Below are positions 1-9,524 of a stretch of 64,000 nucleotides of DNA, piece by piece. The notes under the pieces are model-generated. The model was not told where the DNA came from. It saw only the letters and a program-made list of their open reading frames with translations, and made no database searches. The stretch lies in contig JAEWFA010000037.1 in assembly GCA_023389055.1 (NCBI GenBank), positions 62,001 to 126,000 of the forward strand. The letters run 5' to 3'. The first letter of the stretch is position 1; every line of letters starts with the position of its first letter. Origin of the DNA: Pseudomonadota bacterium. Its GTDB lineage: Bacteria; Pseudomonadota; Gammaproteobacteria; Burkholderiales; Burkholderiaceae_E. The position numbers and the translations under genes are program-made.

Positions 1-79
1 GGGATGACCGCTGTGGGCGGACAGGCACAAGGGCGAGCGGGATCGAGCGGCGCGGGGTCTGCGCCGCTCGAGACAGCGC

Positions 80-382
80 TCAGCGCACGACGAGTGCACC
101 GGCGCGGATCAGCACGGTCTTGCCCTCGGCGGCGAGCGCCTTGGCGTTGGCGATCAGTGCGCGGCGGGCGGCGAGCCAGGGCAGCACATCGGCCTGCGCA
201 CGGCGTGTGGCTTCGCGCCGCAGCTCGGTGCGAAAGCGTGCGCGGAGGATCGAGTCGGCATGCCGCTCGTGCACAGCGTCGCGCTCGTCGGCGAGACGCG
301 CGTTCTCGCGCAGGGCAGCGTCAAGCTGCGCACGCAGCGCATCGTTCTCGGCCTGCAGCGCAGCCTTCGTGGTTCGGGCCAG
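80..382 (-). CDS. Small coiled-coil protein of unknown function
   Basis: I do not recognise this 100-residue protein. Its N-terminal half reads as a heptad-like coiled coil (ALQAENDALRAQL, then LRENARLADERD), followed by an Arg/Ala-rich helix and a short C-terminal hydrophobic stretch (VLIRAGALVV). The start is uncertain. A CTG codon at 382 sits five bases behind a strong GGAGG, while a GTG at 274 gives a 64-residue version without an obvious ribosome site. It diverges from hsdM across a 369-bp spacer rich in inverted repeats. It lies on the far side of the defence cargo and may belong to the same mobile element. Reading-frame quality is fair, but no family assignment is offered. Confidence 0.4.
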   Translation of the reverse strand: MARTTKAALQAENDALRAQLDAALRENARLADERDAVHERHADSILRARFRTELRREATRRAQADVLPWLAARRALIANAKALAAEGKTVLIRAGALVVR

Positions 383-487
383 TGTGTACCTCCGGTCGGG
401 TTGAAGACACCGCGGCCGACCGATCGATCGGCGCGGTTCACGCGCCGGTCGAGCCGCGCTGGCCGGCGAAAGAGACTCCTTTTACCG

Positions 488-528
488 TCGCTGAAACCGA
501 AACCCGAAGTCGGGGGTCGTTTCAGCGA
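488..528. repeat. 10-bp inverted repeat in the hsdM upstream spacer
   Basis: TCGCTGAAAC at 488-497 is exactly repeated in inverse at 519-528 (GTTTCAGCGA). The 21-base centre itself contains an imperfect CCGA/TCGG dyad, so a long stem-loop could form in RNA or single-stranded DNA. It lies in the 369-bp gap (383-751) between the small divergent gene and hsdM. The role is unknown; a terminator lacking a T-run, an operator or a recombination site are all possible. Confidence 0.6.
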
Positions 529-568
529 GGCCGGGGGGAAGGGTCCGCGTGCGGGTCTGTGTTCAGAA

Positions 569-586
569 AAATTTTTTGAAAAATTT
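569..586. promoter_or_regulatory. AT-only palindrome upstream of hsdM
   Basis: AAATTTTT (569-576), TG, AAAAATTT (579-586) is a perfect dyad made almost only of A and T inside strongly GC-rich DNA, 166 bp upstream of the hsdM start. Such an AT island could be an operator or part of the hsdM promoter region. No convincing -35/-10 pair could be fixed around it. The rest of 383-751 shows nothing else recognisable. Confidence 0.45.
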
Positions 587-751
587 CCGAGCTGAGACGG
601 GTTCCATATTCCCGAACGTTCGCGATGGACTGTCGAATCTACCGGCGGACGCAATCTGCACCCTGTACGCAACGGTTCGTCAGACGAGCCTCGGAGTTCT
701 ATCATCGCCCTCGATCCCGCCCCCGGCAGCCATTGAGATGAACGCTCTCCC

Positions 752-2494
752 GTGAATCAGTCCGCACTTTCTGCCTTCCTCTGGTCCGTCGCCGACTTAT
801 TGCGTGGCGACTTCAGACAGTCCGAGTACGGACGCGTCATCCTGCCCTTCACCGTGCTGCGCCGGCTCGACTGCGTGCTGGCACCGACGAAGCAGAAAGT
901 GCTGGCCGAACTCGCTGCACGCACGAAGGTGGGGCTGAATCCCGAACCGTTCCTGCTCCGCATCACCGGGACCGGCTTTTACAACAGCTCCGACCTCGAC
1001 TTGAAGAAGTTGGTCGGCGATCCCGACCACGTCCGCGAGAACCTGTTCAGTTACGTGCAGGGCTTCTCGCCGGCCGCACGCGACATCTTCGAGCGATTCG
1101 AGTTTCCCGCACAGATCGACCGTCTCGACAAGGCGAAGCTGCTCTACCAGGTCATCGAACGCTTCGCTCAATTCGACCTGCACCCGAACCTCGTCGACAA
1201 CCACCAGATGGGATTGGTGTTCGAGGAGCTGATCCGGCGCTTCGCCGAGATCTCGAACGAAACGGCAGGGGAACACTTCACGCCGCGCGAAGTCATCCGG
1301 CTGATGGTCGACCTGATCTTCGTCGAAGACGACGAGGCGCTGGGGCAGCCCGGCGTGGTTCGCACGATCTACGATCCGGCGGCCGGCACCGGCGGCATGC
1401 TGTCGATCGCCGGCGAGTACCTAGCCGAGCACAACCCGCAGGCCAGCCTCACGGTGTTCGGCCAGGAGCTGAACCCCGAGTCCTACGCGATCTGCAAGGC
1501 CGACATGCTGATCAAGGGTCAGGAGGTGGCCAACATCGCCTTCGGCAACACGCTGTCGGAGGACGGTCACCCCTACGCGAAGTTCGACTACATGTTGTCG
1601 AATCCGCCCTTCGGCGTGGAGTGGAAGAAAGTCGAGAAGGCGGTGCGCGACGAGCATGAAAAGCAGGGCTACAACGGCCGCTTCGGGCCGGGCCTGCCGC
1701 GGGTGTCCGACGGCTCGATGCTCTTCCTGCTGCACCTGATCTCGAAGATGCGTCCTGTGAACGAAGGCGGCAGCCGCTTCGGCATCGTGCTGAACGGCTC
1801 GCCGCTCTTCACCGGCGGCGCGGGCTCGGGCGAGAGCGAGATCCGCCGCTACGTGTTGGAGAACGACCTGCTGGAGGCGATCGTCGGCCTGCCGACCGAC
1901 ATGTTCTACAACACCGGCATCGCGACCTACGTGTGGGTCGTGAGCAACCGGAAACCCGTGCATCGCAAAGGCAAGCTGCAGCTGATCGATGCGAGCGACA
2001 TGTGGCAGAAGATGCGCAAGAGTCTGGGCTCCAAGCGCAAGGAGTTGTCGGACGCGCACATCGACGAGATCACCCGGATCTTCGGCCAGTTCGTCGAGGT
2101 GGAAGCGGACGGCAAGCCGATCTCGCGGATCTTCGAGAACGCGGAGTTCGGCTATCGGACGATCACTGTCGAGCGTCCGCTGCGCGACGATGCCGGCAAG
2201 ATCGTGCTCGGCGAGCGCGGCAAGCAGAAGGGCAAGCCGCAGCCGGACTCCTCACTGCGCGACACCGAGAACGTGCCGCTGAAGGAGGACATCGACGCCT
2301 ACTTCCGGCGTGAGGTGCTGCCGCATGTGCCGGATGCGTGGGTCGATCACGAGAAGACGAAGGTCGGCTACGAGATCCCGTTCAACCGGCATTTTTACGT
2401 GTTCAAGCCGCCGCGCCCGCTGGCCGAGATCGACGCGGAGCTGAAACAGGTTACAGACGGGATCGTGGAGATGATTCGGGGACTGTCGGCATGA
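752..2494 (+). CDS. hsdM: Type I restriction-modification methyltransferase subunit (HsdM)
   Basis: This 580-residue N6-adenine DNA methyltransferase subunit combines with HsdS to form the modification enzyme and with HsdR to form the restriction complex. The N-terminal HsdM helical domain (about 1-150) is followed by the SAM-binding motif DPAAGTGGM near residues 208-216 and the catalytic NPPF at about 284-287. Length fits the family. The start is GTG at 752; an ATG upstream at 738 is in another frame and belongs to a short spurious ORF that ends here. It is the first gene of a four-gene operon, and its stop overlaps the hsdS ATG by four bases (ATGA), implying translational coupling. It probably protects host DNA and must remain functional while hsdR is expressed. 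Confidence 0.96.
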   Translation: MNQSALSAFLWSVADLLRGDFRQSEYGRVILPFTVLRRLDCVLAPTKQKVLAELAARTKVGLNPEPFLLRITGTGFYNSSDLDLKKLVGDPDHVRENLFSYVQGFSPAARDIFERFEFPAQIDRLDKAKLLYQVIERFAQFDLHPNLVDNHQMGLVFEELIRRFAEISNETAGEHFTPREVIRLMVDLIFVEDDEALGQPGVVRTIYDPAAGTGGMLSIAGEYLAEHNPQASLTVFGQELNPESYAICKADMLIKGQEVANIAFGNTLSEDGHPYAKFDYMLSNPPFGVEWKKVEKAVRDEHEKQGYNGRFGPGLPRVSDGSMLFLLHLISKMRPVNEGGSRFGIVLNGSPLFTGGAGSGESEIRRYVLENDLLEAIVGLPTDMFYNTGIATYVWVVSNRKPVHRKGKLQLIDASDMWQKMRKSLGSKRKELSDAHIDEITRIFGQFVEVEADGKPISRIFENAEFGYRTITVERPLRDDAGKIVLGERGKQKGKPQPDSSLRDTENVPLKEDIDAYFRREVLPHVPDAWVDHEKTKVGYEIPFNRHFYVFKPPRPLAEIDAELKQVTDGIVEMIRGLSA

Positions 2495-3882
2495 GTTTTC
2501 CGCGGTACCCAGAGTACAAGGACTCAGAGGTCGAGTGGCTGGGGGAGGTGCCGGCGCATTGGAGCGTCGCGCCTTTCAAGCGCCACATCATCCGCAACGA
2601 TGGCGGCGTCTGGGGTGAAGATCCGGTTGGTGAAAACGACACAATCGTCCTGCGTTCAACTGAGCAGACAGTCGAGGGGCGATGGGCAATCACGGACCCG
2701 GCAACCAGGAAGCTGACATCGGGCGAAAAGGAGTCGGCTCGACTTCGTGCCGGGGATCTTCTGGTAACCAAGTCGAGCGGCAGTGCCTCACATATCGGCA
2801 AGACGACGCTGGTCACCGAAGAGATCGCTGCAATGCAGTGCTGTTTCTCGAACTTCATGCAGCGGCTACGGACTGCCTCGGGGTTCATGCCCACCCTTGC
2901 GTGGTACTTGATGAACTCGCCCGTAGCGCGACTTCAATTCGATCTGCTATCCAATTCGACAACAGGGCTCGCGAACCTGAACGGAAGCATCCTCGGTCAG
3001 ATGATGATCGCCGTCCCGCCTCTGCATGAGCAGCTGGCTATCGGCACCTTCCTCGACCACGAAACCGCCAAGATCGACGCGCTGATCGCCGAGCAGGAGC
3101 GGCTGATCGAGCTGCTGAAGGAGAAGCGCCAGGCCGTCATCTCGCATGCGGTGACGAAGGGGCTCGATCCGGATGTGCCGATGAAGGACTCGGGGGTCGA
3201 GTGGTTGGGTGTCGTGCCTGCGCATTGGCCCGTAATGGCACTGAAGCGACTCGTTTCCCCGAGGTCATCCATCTCCTACGGGATCGTTCAACCCGGAGCT
3301 CATGTCGATGACGGCGTCCCGTTCGTTCAGACAACCAATATGACTTCCGGGCGCTTCGACCTGGTCGACCTTCAAAGGACGTCCAACGATATCGCCTCTC
3401 AGTACCCGCGCTCGCGGTTGAGCGGCGGCGAGGTGATTCTGGGGATTCGAGCAACGATCGGGTCGGCGATCGTCGTACCGAAGGAACTTGCAGGGGCCAA
3501 TCTTTCACGTGGGGTCGCTCGTATCGAATGCTGCGATGACTTGCTCGCCGAGTTCTTGACCGTTTACTTGGCTGGGACTGCGGCAGCCACATACTGGCAA
3601 CTAGCGAAACAAGGTTCCACGTTCAACGAGGTCTCCATCGAGACAGTACGGCACCTACGAGTTCCGCTTCCGCCCATTTCCGAGCAAGCAGAGATTTGCG
3701 CTTACTTGCGCAGGGAAGCTCAGGTGTTTGACGTATTGGCTTGCGAGTCACGAGAAGCGATCAACCTGCTGAAGGAACGCCGCGCCGTCCTGATCTCCGC
3801 CGCTGTTACCGGGCAGATCGATGTTCGTTATCGGGCAGAGACAGCAATCCGCGGCATCCATCACGCGGGCATGCCGGCATGA
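2491..3882 (+). CDS. hsdS: Type I restriction-modification specificity subunit (HsdS)
   Basis: This is the DNA-sequence-recognition subunit of 463 residues. It has the classic two-fold architecture. The conserved segment EVEWLGEVPAHW near residue 11 is repeated as GVEWLGVVPAHW near residue 234, each followed by a variable target-recognition domain. Each half closes with a conserved helix (LHEQLAIGTFLDHE... LIELLKEKRQAVIS and ISEQAEICAYLRRE... INLLKERRAVLIS) that forms the spacer coiled coil. The ATG start at 2491 overlaps the hsdM stop, and the ORF could only be extended upstream inside hsdM. The target sequence cannot be read from the protein. Its stop overlaps the ATG of the HNH gene. Confidence 0.95.
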   Translation: MSFPRYPEYKDSEVEWLGEVPAHWSVAPFKRHIIRNDGGVWGEDPVGENDTIVLRSTEQTVEGRWAITDPATRKLTSGEKESARLRAGDLLVTKSSGSASHIGKTTLVTEEIAAMQCCFSNFMQRLRTASGFMPTLAWYLMNSPVARLQFDLLSNSTTGLANLNGSILGQMMIAVPPLHEQLAIGTFLDHETAKIDALIAEQERLIELLKEKRQAVISHAVTKGLDPDVPMKDSGVEWLGVVPAHWPVMALKRLVSPRSSISYGIVQPGAHVDDGVPFVQTTNMTSGRFDLVDLQRTSNDIASQYPRSRLSGGEVILGIRATIGSAIVVPKELAGANLSRGVARIECCDDLLAEFLTVYLAGTAAATYWQLAKQGSTFNEVSIETVRHLRVPLPPISEQAEICAYLRREAQVFDVLACESREAINLLKERRAVLISAAVTGQIDVRYRAETAIRGIHHAGMPA

Positions 3883-4712
3883 AGCTCGGGGAACTGATCG
3901 CTAGCGAGACGCAGATTCCACTCGATGCGATCATGCTGCTCCGCCATGGCAACGACAGCGTCGCAGATCTTCGCCGCCACGGGGCCACTGTCGAGGAGTT
4001 TAGTGCCATTCATCCGTCGGGGTCCAGGTACGACTTTCTCCATCCGGCGCGCCCGCCAATTTCCGTCGTCACCGTCATTGCCGACGATCGGGTCTACGGT
4101 GTTTTCCGAGTCACGGGTGTGGAGGCGGAGGGAACTTCCTACGAACTTGCAAGCGACGAATACAGGAAGTTCGACCATGAGCGACACCGAGACAACCCAA
4201 AGCGTGCGACGCAGAAATGTCGCCGGTTCGCGTTGCAGCCGCTTCCGAGCATATCCGTCGGACTACCCGTGCGAGGATGGGAGGGCCGAACTCGGATGCC
4301 GGTTCAACGGCATAGCTCCAAGTTCTTCGACGAGGTAGAAGTCGGGTTCGACGGCAGCGAGCGACTCACGGAGTTGATTGAGGCGTCATTTGAGACGCAG
4401 GTGGCCGAGGCCCTGCAGCGCACAAGGCTGGTGCGCCTTAAACGATTAGCGAACGCTCCCGCGATTCCCCCGAGGGTCGCGGTTACCGCCTACGTCTTTG
4501 CGCGAAACGCGGACGTTGTCGCAGAAGTCTTGGCGCGTGCCGAGGGCGTATGCGAAGGGTGCAGAACACCGGCACCGTTCCAGCGTCGCAGCGACGGAAC
4601 GCCCTATCTCGAGGTCCACCACAGGCGACAACTTGCCAATGGGGGAGAGGACGTGGTCGAGAATGCGGTCGCATTGTGTCCGAACTGTCACCGCAAGGCG
4701 CACCACGGCTGA
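3879..4712 (+). CDS. HNH endonuclease-like protein embedded in the type I operon
   Basis: This 277-residue protein has a C-terminal HNH nuclease fold. Zinc-knuckle cysteines CEGC (near 226-229) are followed by LEVHH (near 245), the Asn/Leu helix (VENAVALCPNC) and a terminal HRKAHH. The N-terminal about 200 residues are not recognised but look globular. The ATG at 3879 overlaps the hsdS stop (ATGA), so it is translated as part of the restriction operon, and 57 bp separate it from hsdR. Extra nucleases between hsd genes are known in other systems (prrC is the classic example, with a different fold). That this one is a backup or accessory effector is inference. A standalone McrA-like role is the alternative. 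Confidence 0.85.
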   Translation: MKLGELIASETQIPLDAIMLLRHGNDSVADLRRHGATVEEFSAIHPSGSRYDFLHPARPPISVVTVIADDRVYGVFRVTGVEAEGTSYELASDEYRKFDHERHRDNPKRATQKCRRFALQPLPSISVGLPVRGWEGRTRMPVQRHSSKFFDEVEVGFDGSERLTELIEASFETQVAEALQRTRLVRLKRLANAPAIPPRVAVTAYVFARNADVVAEVLARAEGVCEGCRTPAPFQRRSDGTPYLEVHHRRQLANGGEDVVENAVALCPNCHRKAHHG

Positions 4713-4769
4713 CTGAACTGGACGGCATTTTCTGGCGCAGGCAGCACTCCGCCACCGACGGAATTGACG

Positions 4770-7700
4770 ATGAACCTGCACAAAGAGATCGAATTCGAGA
4801 ACGACATCTGCGCGCATCTGGCTGCGAACGGCTGGCTGTACGCCGAAGGCGACGCGAAGCTCTACGACCGCGCCCGCGCGTTGTTCCCGTCGGATCTACT
4901 CATCTGGGTGCAGGAGACTCAACCGAAGGCGTGGGAGACGCTCGCCAAGAATCACGGTGCCTCGGCCGAAGCGGTTCTCCTCGACAGAGTTCGGAAACAG
5001 CTCGATGAGCGTGGCACGCTGGACGTACTGCGGCACGGAGTCGAGCTGCTCGGCCTTCGGCATCCGCTCTCGCTCGCGCAGTTCAAGCCCGCGCTTGCGA
5101 TGAACCCCGACCTGCAGACGCGCTACCAGGCGAACCGTCTTCGCGTCGTACGGCAGCTTCGCTACTCGCTTCACAACGAGAATTGCATCGATCTCGTCCT
5201 GTTCGTGAATGGCATTCCGGTCGCCACGGTCGAGATCAAGAGCCAGTTCACGCAGTCGATCAATGACGCGGTCGACCAGTACCGCTTCGACCGCAACCCG
5301 CGGCCGAAGGGCCAGGCATCAGCCGAGCCTCTGCTCGACTTTCCGCGCGGCGCGCTCGTGCACTTCGCGATCAGCAACGAGGCGGTGCGGATGACCACTC
5401 GACTCGCCGGGCCTGCCACGCGCTTTCTGCCCTTCGACCAAGGCGATCACGGCGGCGCGGGCAACCCGGTGAATCCGGCCGGCCATCGCACAGCCTACCT
5501 TTGGGAGACAGTCTGGGCACGCGACAGCTGGTTGGAGATCCTCGGGCGTTATCTCGTCGCGCGGCGCGACAGCAAGAAGCAGATCGTATCGATCGTCTTT
5601 CCGCGTTATCACCAGCTCGATTGCACCCGCAAGCTGGTCGCCGCAGTGCTCGCCGACGGACCGGGCCAGAAGTACCTGATCCAGCACTCCGCAGGATCGG
5701 GCAAGACCAACTCGATCGCCTGGTCTGCGCATTTCCTCTCCGAGCTGCACGACGCGGCGAACGACAAGCTCTTCGACTCGGTGCTGGTGATCAGCGACCG
5801 CACGGTGCTCGATGCGCAGCTGCAGGAGGCGATCTTCGACTTCCAGCGCACGGTCGGCGTGGTCGCCGTCATCGATGGAGATTCGACGAGCAAGAGCCAG
5901 CAACTCGCGCAGGCGCTGTTGGGCGACAAGAAGATCGTCGTCTGCACCATCCAAACGTTCCCGTTCGCGATCCAGGCGGTGCAGGAGCTCGCCGCCACGC
6001 ACGGCAAACGCTTCGCGGTGATCGCCGACGAGGCGCACAGCTCGCAGACCGGAGCAGCCGCGGCGAAGCTCAAAGAGGTTCTGTCGGCCGAGGAGCTGAA
6101 GGATCTGGAGGACGGCGGCGAGGTATCCACCGAAGACCTGCTGGCCGCGCAGATGGCCGCGCGAGCCGGCGCGGCCGGCATCACCTACCTGGCCTTCACC
6201 GCAACGCCCAAGGCCAAGACGTTGGAGCTTTTCGGACGCCGGCCCGACCCGAACCAGCCCGCCGGTCCCGGCAACCTGCCTGCGGCCTTTCACGTCTACA
6301 GCATGCGCCAGGCCATCGAGGAAGGCTTCATCCTCGACGTGCTAAAGAACTACACGCCCTACAAGCTGGCATTCAGGCTGGCCAACGAGGGCAAGGAATA
6401 CGACGAGAAGGCGGTCGAGCGCAGCGAGGCACTGAAGGGCATCATGCGCTGGGTGCGGCTGCACCCGTACAACATCGCGCAGAAGGTGCAGATCGTCGTC
6501 GAGCACTTCCGCGAGAACGTCGCGCCGCTGCTCGACGGCCAGGCTAAGGCCATGGTCGTGGTCGGCAGCCGCGTGGAAGCGGTGCGCTGGCAGCTCGCGA
6601 TCGACAAGTACATCAAGTCGCGGGGCTACCACATCGGCACGATGGTGGCCTTCTCGGGCGAGGTCAACGACCCCGAGTCCGGCCCCGAGCCCTTCACCGA
6701 GAACAGCAAGACGCTGAACCCCAACCTGAGAGGTCGGAACATGCGCGAAGCGTTTGCCACCGACGAGTACCAGATCCTGCTCGTGGCCAACAAGTTCCAG
6801 ACCGGCTTCGACCAGCCGCTGCTCTGCGGCATGTACGTCGACAAGCGGCTGGCCGGCGTCCAGGCAGTTCAGACGTTGTCGCGGCTGAATCGCGCGCACC
6901 CCGGCAAGGACACCACCTACATTCTCGACTTCGTCAATGAGGCCGACGACATCCTCGAAGCCTTCAAACCGTACTACGAGACCGCCGAACTTTCCGGCGT
7001 GACCGATCCGAACCTGGTGCTGGACCTGCGAGCCAAGCTCGATGCCAGCGGCCATTACGACGATTACGAGGTCGAGCGCGTCGTCGCCGTGGAGTTGAAC
7101 CCGAAGGCGAGTCAATCCGAGTTGTCGGCCGCGATCGAGCCGGTGGCCGATCGTCTACTCAAACGCTACAAGGCCGCCGCCGAGCAGCTACGAATCGCGC
7201 AAGCGAAATCCGATGTGAAAGCGGAGCAGGAAGCCCAGAACGAGATCAATGCCCTGATCCTCTTCAAGCGCAACCTGGGCGCTTTCCTGCGCGTGTACGC
7301 CTTCCTGTCGCAGATCTTCGACTACGGCAACACGGCGATCGAAAGCCGGGCAATCTTTTACAAGCGGCTGCTGCCGTTGCTGGAGTTCGGCCGGGAGCGC
7401 GAAGGCGTGGACCTGTCCAAGGTCGTGCTCACGCATCATCGGCTGAAGGATCTCGGGCTGCGGGATCTTCCGCTCACCGCTCGAGACTCGGCCACGCTGA
7501 CGCCGATGACCGAGCCGGGTGCCGGCGAGGTGCGCGAGAAGGAGAAGGCGCTGCTCGCCGAGATCATCGAGAGAGTCAACGAGCTCTTCGAGGGCGACAC
7601 GACCGACGGCGACCGGCTTGTCTACGTGAACAACGTGATCAAGGGCAAGCTGCTCGAATCCGACGTACTCGTGCAGCAGGCGATGAACAACTCGAAGGAA

Positions 7701-7934
7701 AGGTTCGCCGACTCGCCCAACCTGACCGACGAGCTAATGAACGCGCTCATCGACGCGTTTGCAGCCCACGAAGCGATGAGCAAGCAAGCGCTGAACTCGG
7801 ACAAGGTGCGGGCGGGACTGAAGGACATCCTGCTCGGGCCGGCACAACTGTACGAGGCGTTGCGAGCGCGCGGAGAAACTAAGCAGGAAGGCGGAGCACT
7901 AACTAGTCCCCGTGTTGGTCCTGTAGGTCACTAA
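4770..7934 (+). CDS. hsdR: Type I restriction endonuclease subunit (HsdR)
   Basis: This is the ATP-dependent translocase and nuclease subunit, 1054 residues, in the normal size range. The N-terminal PD-(D/E)xK nuclease shows VLFVNGIPVATVEIKSQ near residues 140-158. The SF2 helicase motor has Walker A AGSGKT near 308-313, DEAH near 418 and FTATPKAK near 475. The C-terminal third is helical and mediates docking to HsdM. The start was placed at ATG 4770; an in-frame TTG two codons upstream is also possible. It ends directly (TAA 7932-7934) against the stop codon of the convergent cysteine peptidase gene, with no base between them. No frameshift is seen, so the operon appears intact. Confidence 0.96.
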   Translation: MNLHKEIEFENDICAHLAANGWLYAEGDAKLYDRARALFPSDLLIWVQETQPKAWETLAKNHGASAEAVLLDRVRKQLDERGTLDVLRHGVELLGLRHPLSLAQFKPALAMNPDLQTRYQANRLRVVRQLRYSLHNENCIDLVLFVNGIPVATVEIKSQFTQSINDAVDQYRFDRNPRPKGQASAEPLLDFPRGALVHFAISNEAVRMTTRLAGPATRFLPFDQGDHGGAGNPVNPAGHRTAYLWETVWARDSWLEILGRYLVARRDSKKQIVSIVFPRYHQLDCTRKLVAAVLADGPGQKYLIQHSAGSGKTNSIAWSAHFLSELHDAANDKLFDSVLVISDRTVLDAQLQEAIFDFQRTVGVVAVIDGDSTSKSQQLAQALLGDKKIVVCTIQTFPFAIQAVQELAATHGKRFAVIADEAHSSQTGAAAAKLKEVLSAEELKDLEDGGEVSTEDLLAAQMAARAGAAGITYLAFTATPKAKTLELFGRRPDPNQPAGPGNLPAAFHVYSMRQAIEEGFILDVLKNYTPYKLAFRLANEGKEYDEKAVERSEALKGIMRWVRLHPYNIAQKVQIVVEHFRENVAPLLDGQAKAMVVVGSRVEAVRWQLAIDKYIKSRGYHIGTMVAFSGEVNDPESGPEPFTENSKTLNPNLRGRNMREAFATDEYQILLVANKFQTGFDQPLLCGMYVDKRLAGVQAVQTLSRLNRAHPGKDTTYILDFVNEADDILEAFKPYYETAELSGVTDPNLVLDLRAKLDASGHYDDYEVERVVAVELNPKASQSELSAAIEPVADRLLKRYKAAAEQLRIAQAKSDVKAEQEAQNEINALILFKRNLGAFLRVYAFLSQIFDYGNTAIESRAIFYKRLLPLLEFGREREGVDLSKVVLTHHRLKDLGLRDLPLTARDSATLTPMTEPGAGEVREKEKALLAEIIERVNELFEGDTTDGDRLVYVNNVIKGKLLESDVLVQQAMNNSKERFADSPNLTDELMNALIDAFAAHEAMSKQALNSDKVRAGLKDILLGPAQLYEALRARGETKQEGGALTSPRVGPVGH

Positions 7935-9521
7935 TCAGGAAATGGGGGAAACGAGAAAGCGCTTCAGAACCGCTTTCACTTGCCTCGGAAGCAGTTTTGA
8001 CGTTCTCTCCGCGTGGAGCGCGAGCGCGCCCAAAATCTGTGCATATGTACCGCCGGTAGATACTGCATGTACCAACAGATCCTGCTGCGCAATTCCCGTG
8101 GCATCAAACAAGAACTCCAACTCCAACTTTTCACCCGTCCTCGCCGTTGCCCGCCATAGAAAGCGAGGCAAGTCAGCAAGTAACGAGGATTTGATATCAA
8201 TCTCGCTGTTTGCGTAGTCGTCCCTTACTGAACGCTTGTACTCATTCGCGGTTGTGAGAAAAATGTCCCATTCGACGCGAGGTTGATCGGGAAACAACTG
8301 ACGTCGCACCTCTTCCAGCACTGCGTCGAGCCTCAACATTTCGTCATGTATCAAGGCAAAAGGAATTCGGATCTTGTGGTAGAGCGGAAGTAGAACGAAA
8401 CTGGGAATCGCGTGTATCACGCCCGCCCACGAAGTCCGGAGCGTTTGAATCGACTTACCGCTTCCGGAGGAGTCATCGGAAGACGAATGAACCGACATTT
8501 CTTCCCAGATCATCCGCGCAAACGGTCCAACTTGATCGTCGTGCCCGTAAATCTTATCGATGCGATTTCCTCGCAATAAGAATCCCGTGGGACTAAGTGC
8601 AGGTGCAACGGGATCTCCGAGCGAAAAACCGGTTAAGGCTATCGCGTGAGCCCCCCTATCGCTTGGTTGGTCAGACCCCAAATCGCATACCAAGCGCGCG
8701 GTCAAGAGGGACGGTATTCTTCCGCGAAGATACGCATACGTAATGCTGTTCAAGCCATAGCGTGAGTTTGCACCTATCACGACAGGCTCAAGTCCGACAT
8801 GGCGGACCGCATGGGCCATCTGCGTACATGTCAGGCCCGCATTCGGAAATGCGCGAGCACTCGCGGCTAGGAGATCTTCGGGGACGTGACTGCCCGCCCA
8901 GTTCGTGATTTCAACAGGGGAGGGAATCGAGTGCTGGAAAAGCTTTCCCGTGCCCTGAAAGCACGACCAGAGTGCGCTTGTCGCGCAGGCGGCGACGACC
9001 GTATCCTGTTCTTGGTACGCTAAACTGTTGACCTCTAGCGACAAACCGAAAAGACCGACGGGATAGGTCCGGAGGCTTGGAAACTGTCGACGTCCACCGT
9101 CCGCTGGATACGTTGTCAGGCAGGTGCGTCCGACAATGGTTTGTGGCAGAGGCTTTACTACGACGAACCCTAGATATGCCTCCCGGAGGCACTGCTCGCC
9201 GATCCCCTCGGTCGGATTTTCCAGGGTCTCTTCGAACTGGACCGAGTCAAAGGCAACGCTGAAAAAATGAAGGCGCTGCGTGCGCCGCGAGTAGTCTTGG
9301 AAGCAGCGATCGTAATACGCTGCGTGGTCTTCCAAGTAATCGCGATCGACGTAATTGTGCTCCGCGACGATAGTCGAAGCACCTAGTGCCGCAAAGTACT
9401 CTTCGAAATAGACACGGTGCCTCTTGTCGAGCACCAATTCCTTTGTTGCGAGCTGAGACCCATCGACGAAGAGTCTAACTAAATTGTCAATCCCGTAGGG
9501 AAGGACCTCAAATTGATCCAT
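7935..9521 (-). CDS. Papain/C39-like cysteine peptidase of a two-gene accessory module
   Basis: This 528-residue protein carries a likely papain-fold catalytic set: Gln170 or Gln172 ahead of Cys179 (ACATSALWS), His292 (GAHAIALTGF), and Asp328 or Asp329 (YGHDDQVGPFARM). The spacing and the QxxxxxxxC...HAxxLxG...DDxxGP pattern resemble C39-type peptidases. There is no signal peptide, transmembrane segment or ABC transporter, so it is not a bacteriocin exporter peptidase and should act in the cytosol. The first 165 and last about 180 residues are unrecognised. It starts four bases after a 66-residue gene, pointing to translational coupling. The family name is not known to me. A defence protease that cleaves a cellular target or activates a partner is inferred from its position between a type I system and other nuclease genes. 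Confidence 0.65.
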   Translation of the reverse strand: MDQFEVLPYGIDNLVRLFVDGSQLATKELVLDKRHRVYFEEYFAALGASTIVAEHNYVDRDYLEDHAAYYDRCFQDYSRRTQRLHFFSVAFDSVQFEETLENPTEGIGEQCLREAYLGFVVVKPLPQTIVGRTCLTTYPADGGRRQFPSLRTYPVGLFGLSLEVNSLAYQEQDTVVAACATSALWSCFQGTGKLFQHSIPSPVEITNWAGSHVPEDLLAASARAFPNAGLTCTQMAHAVRHVGLEPVVIGANSRYGLNSITYAYLRGRIPSLLTARLVCDLGSDQPSDRGAHAIALTGFSLGDPVAPALSPTGFLLRGNRIDKIYGHDDQVGPFARMIWEEMSVHSSSDDSSGSGKSIQTLRTSWAGVIHAIPSFVLLPLYHKIRIPFALIHDEMLRLDAVLEEVRRQLFPDQPRVEWDIFLTTANEYKRSVRDDYANSEIDIKSSLLADLPRFLWRATARTGEKLELEFLFDATGIAQQDLLVHAVSTGGTYAQILGALALHAERTSKLLPRQVKAVLKRFLVSPIS

Positions 9522-9524
9522 TTC

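Noticed and set aside
154..705. Open frames on both strands across 4-705 including a 183-aa minus-strand ORF
   Set aside because: These frames show Arg/Pro/Ser-rich random composition with no domain or ribosome site, and they cross the inverted repeats. Only the 80-382 frame was kept as a weak candidate.
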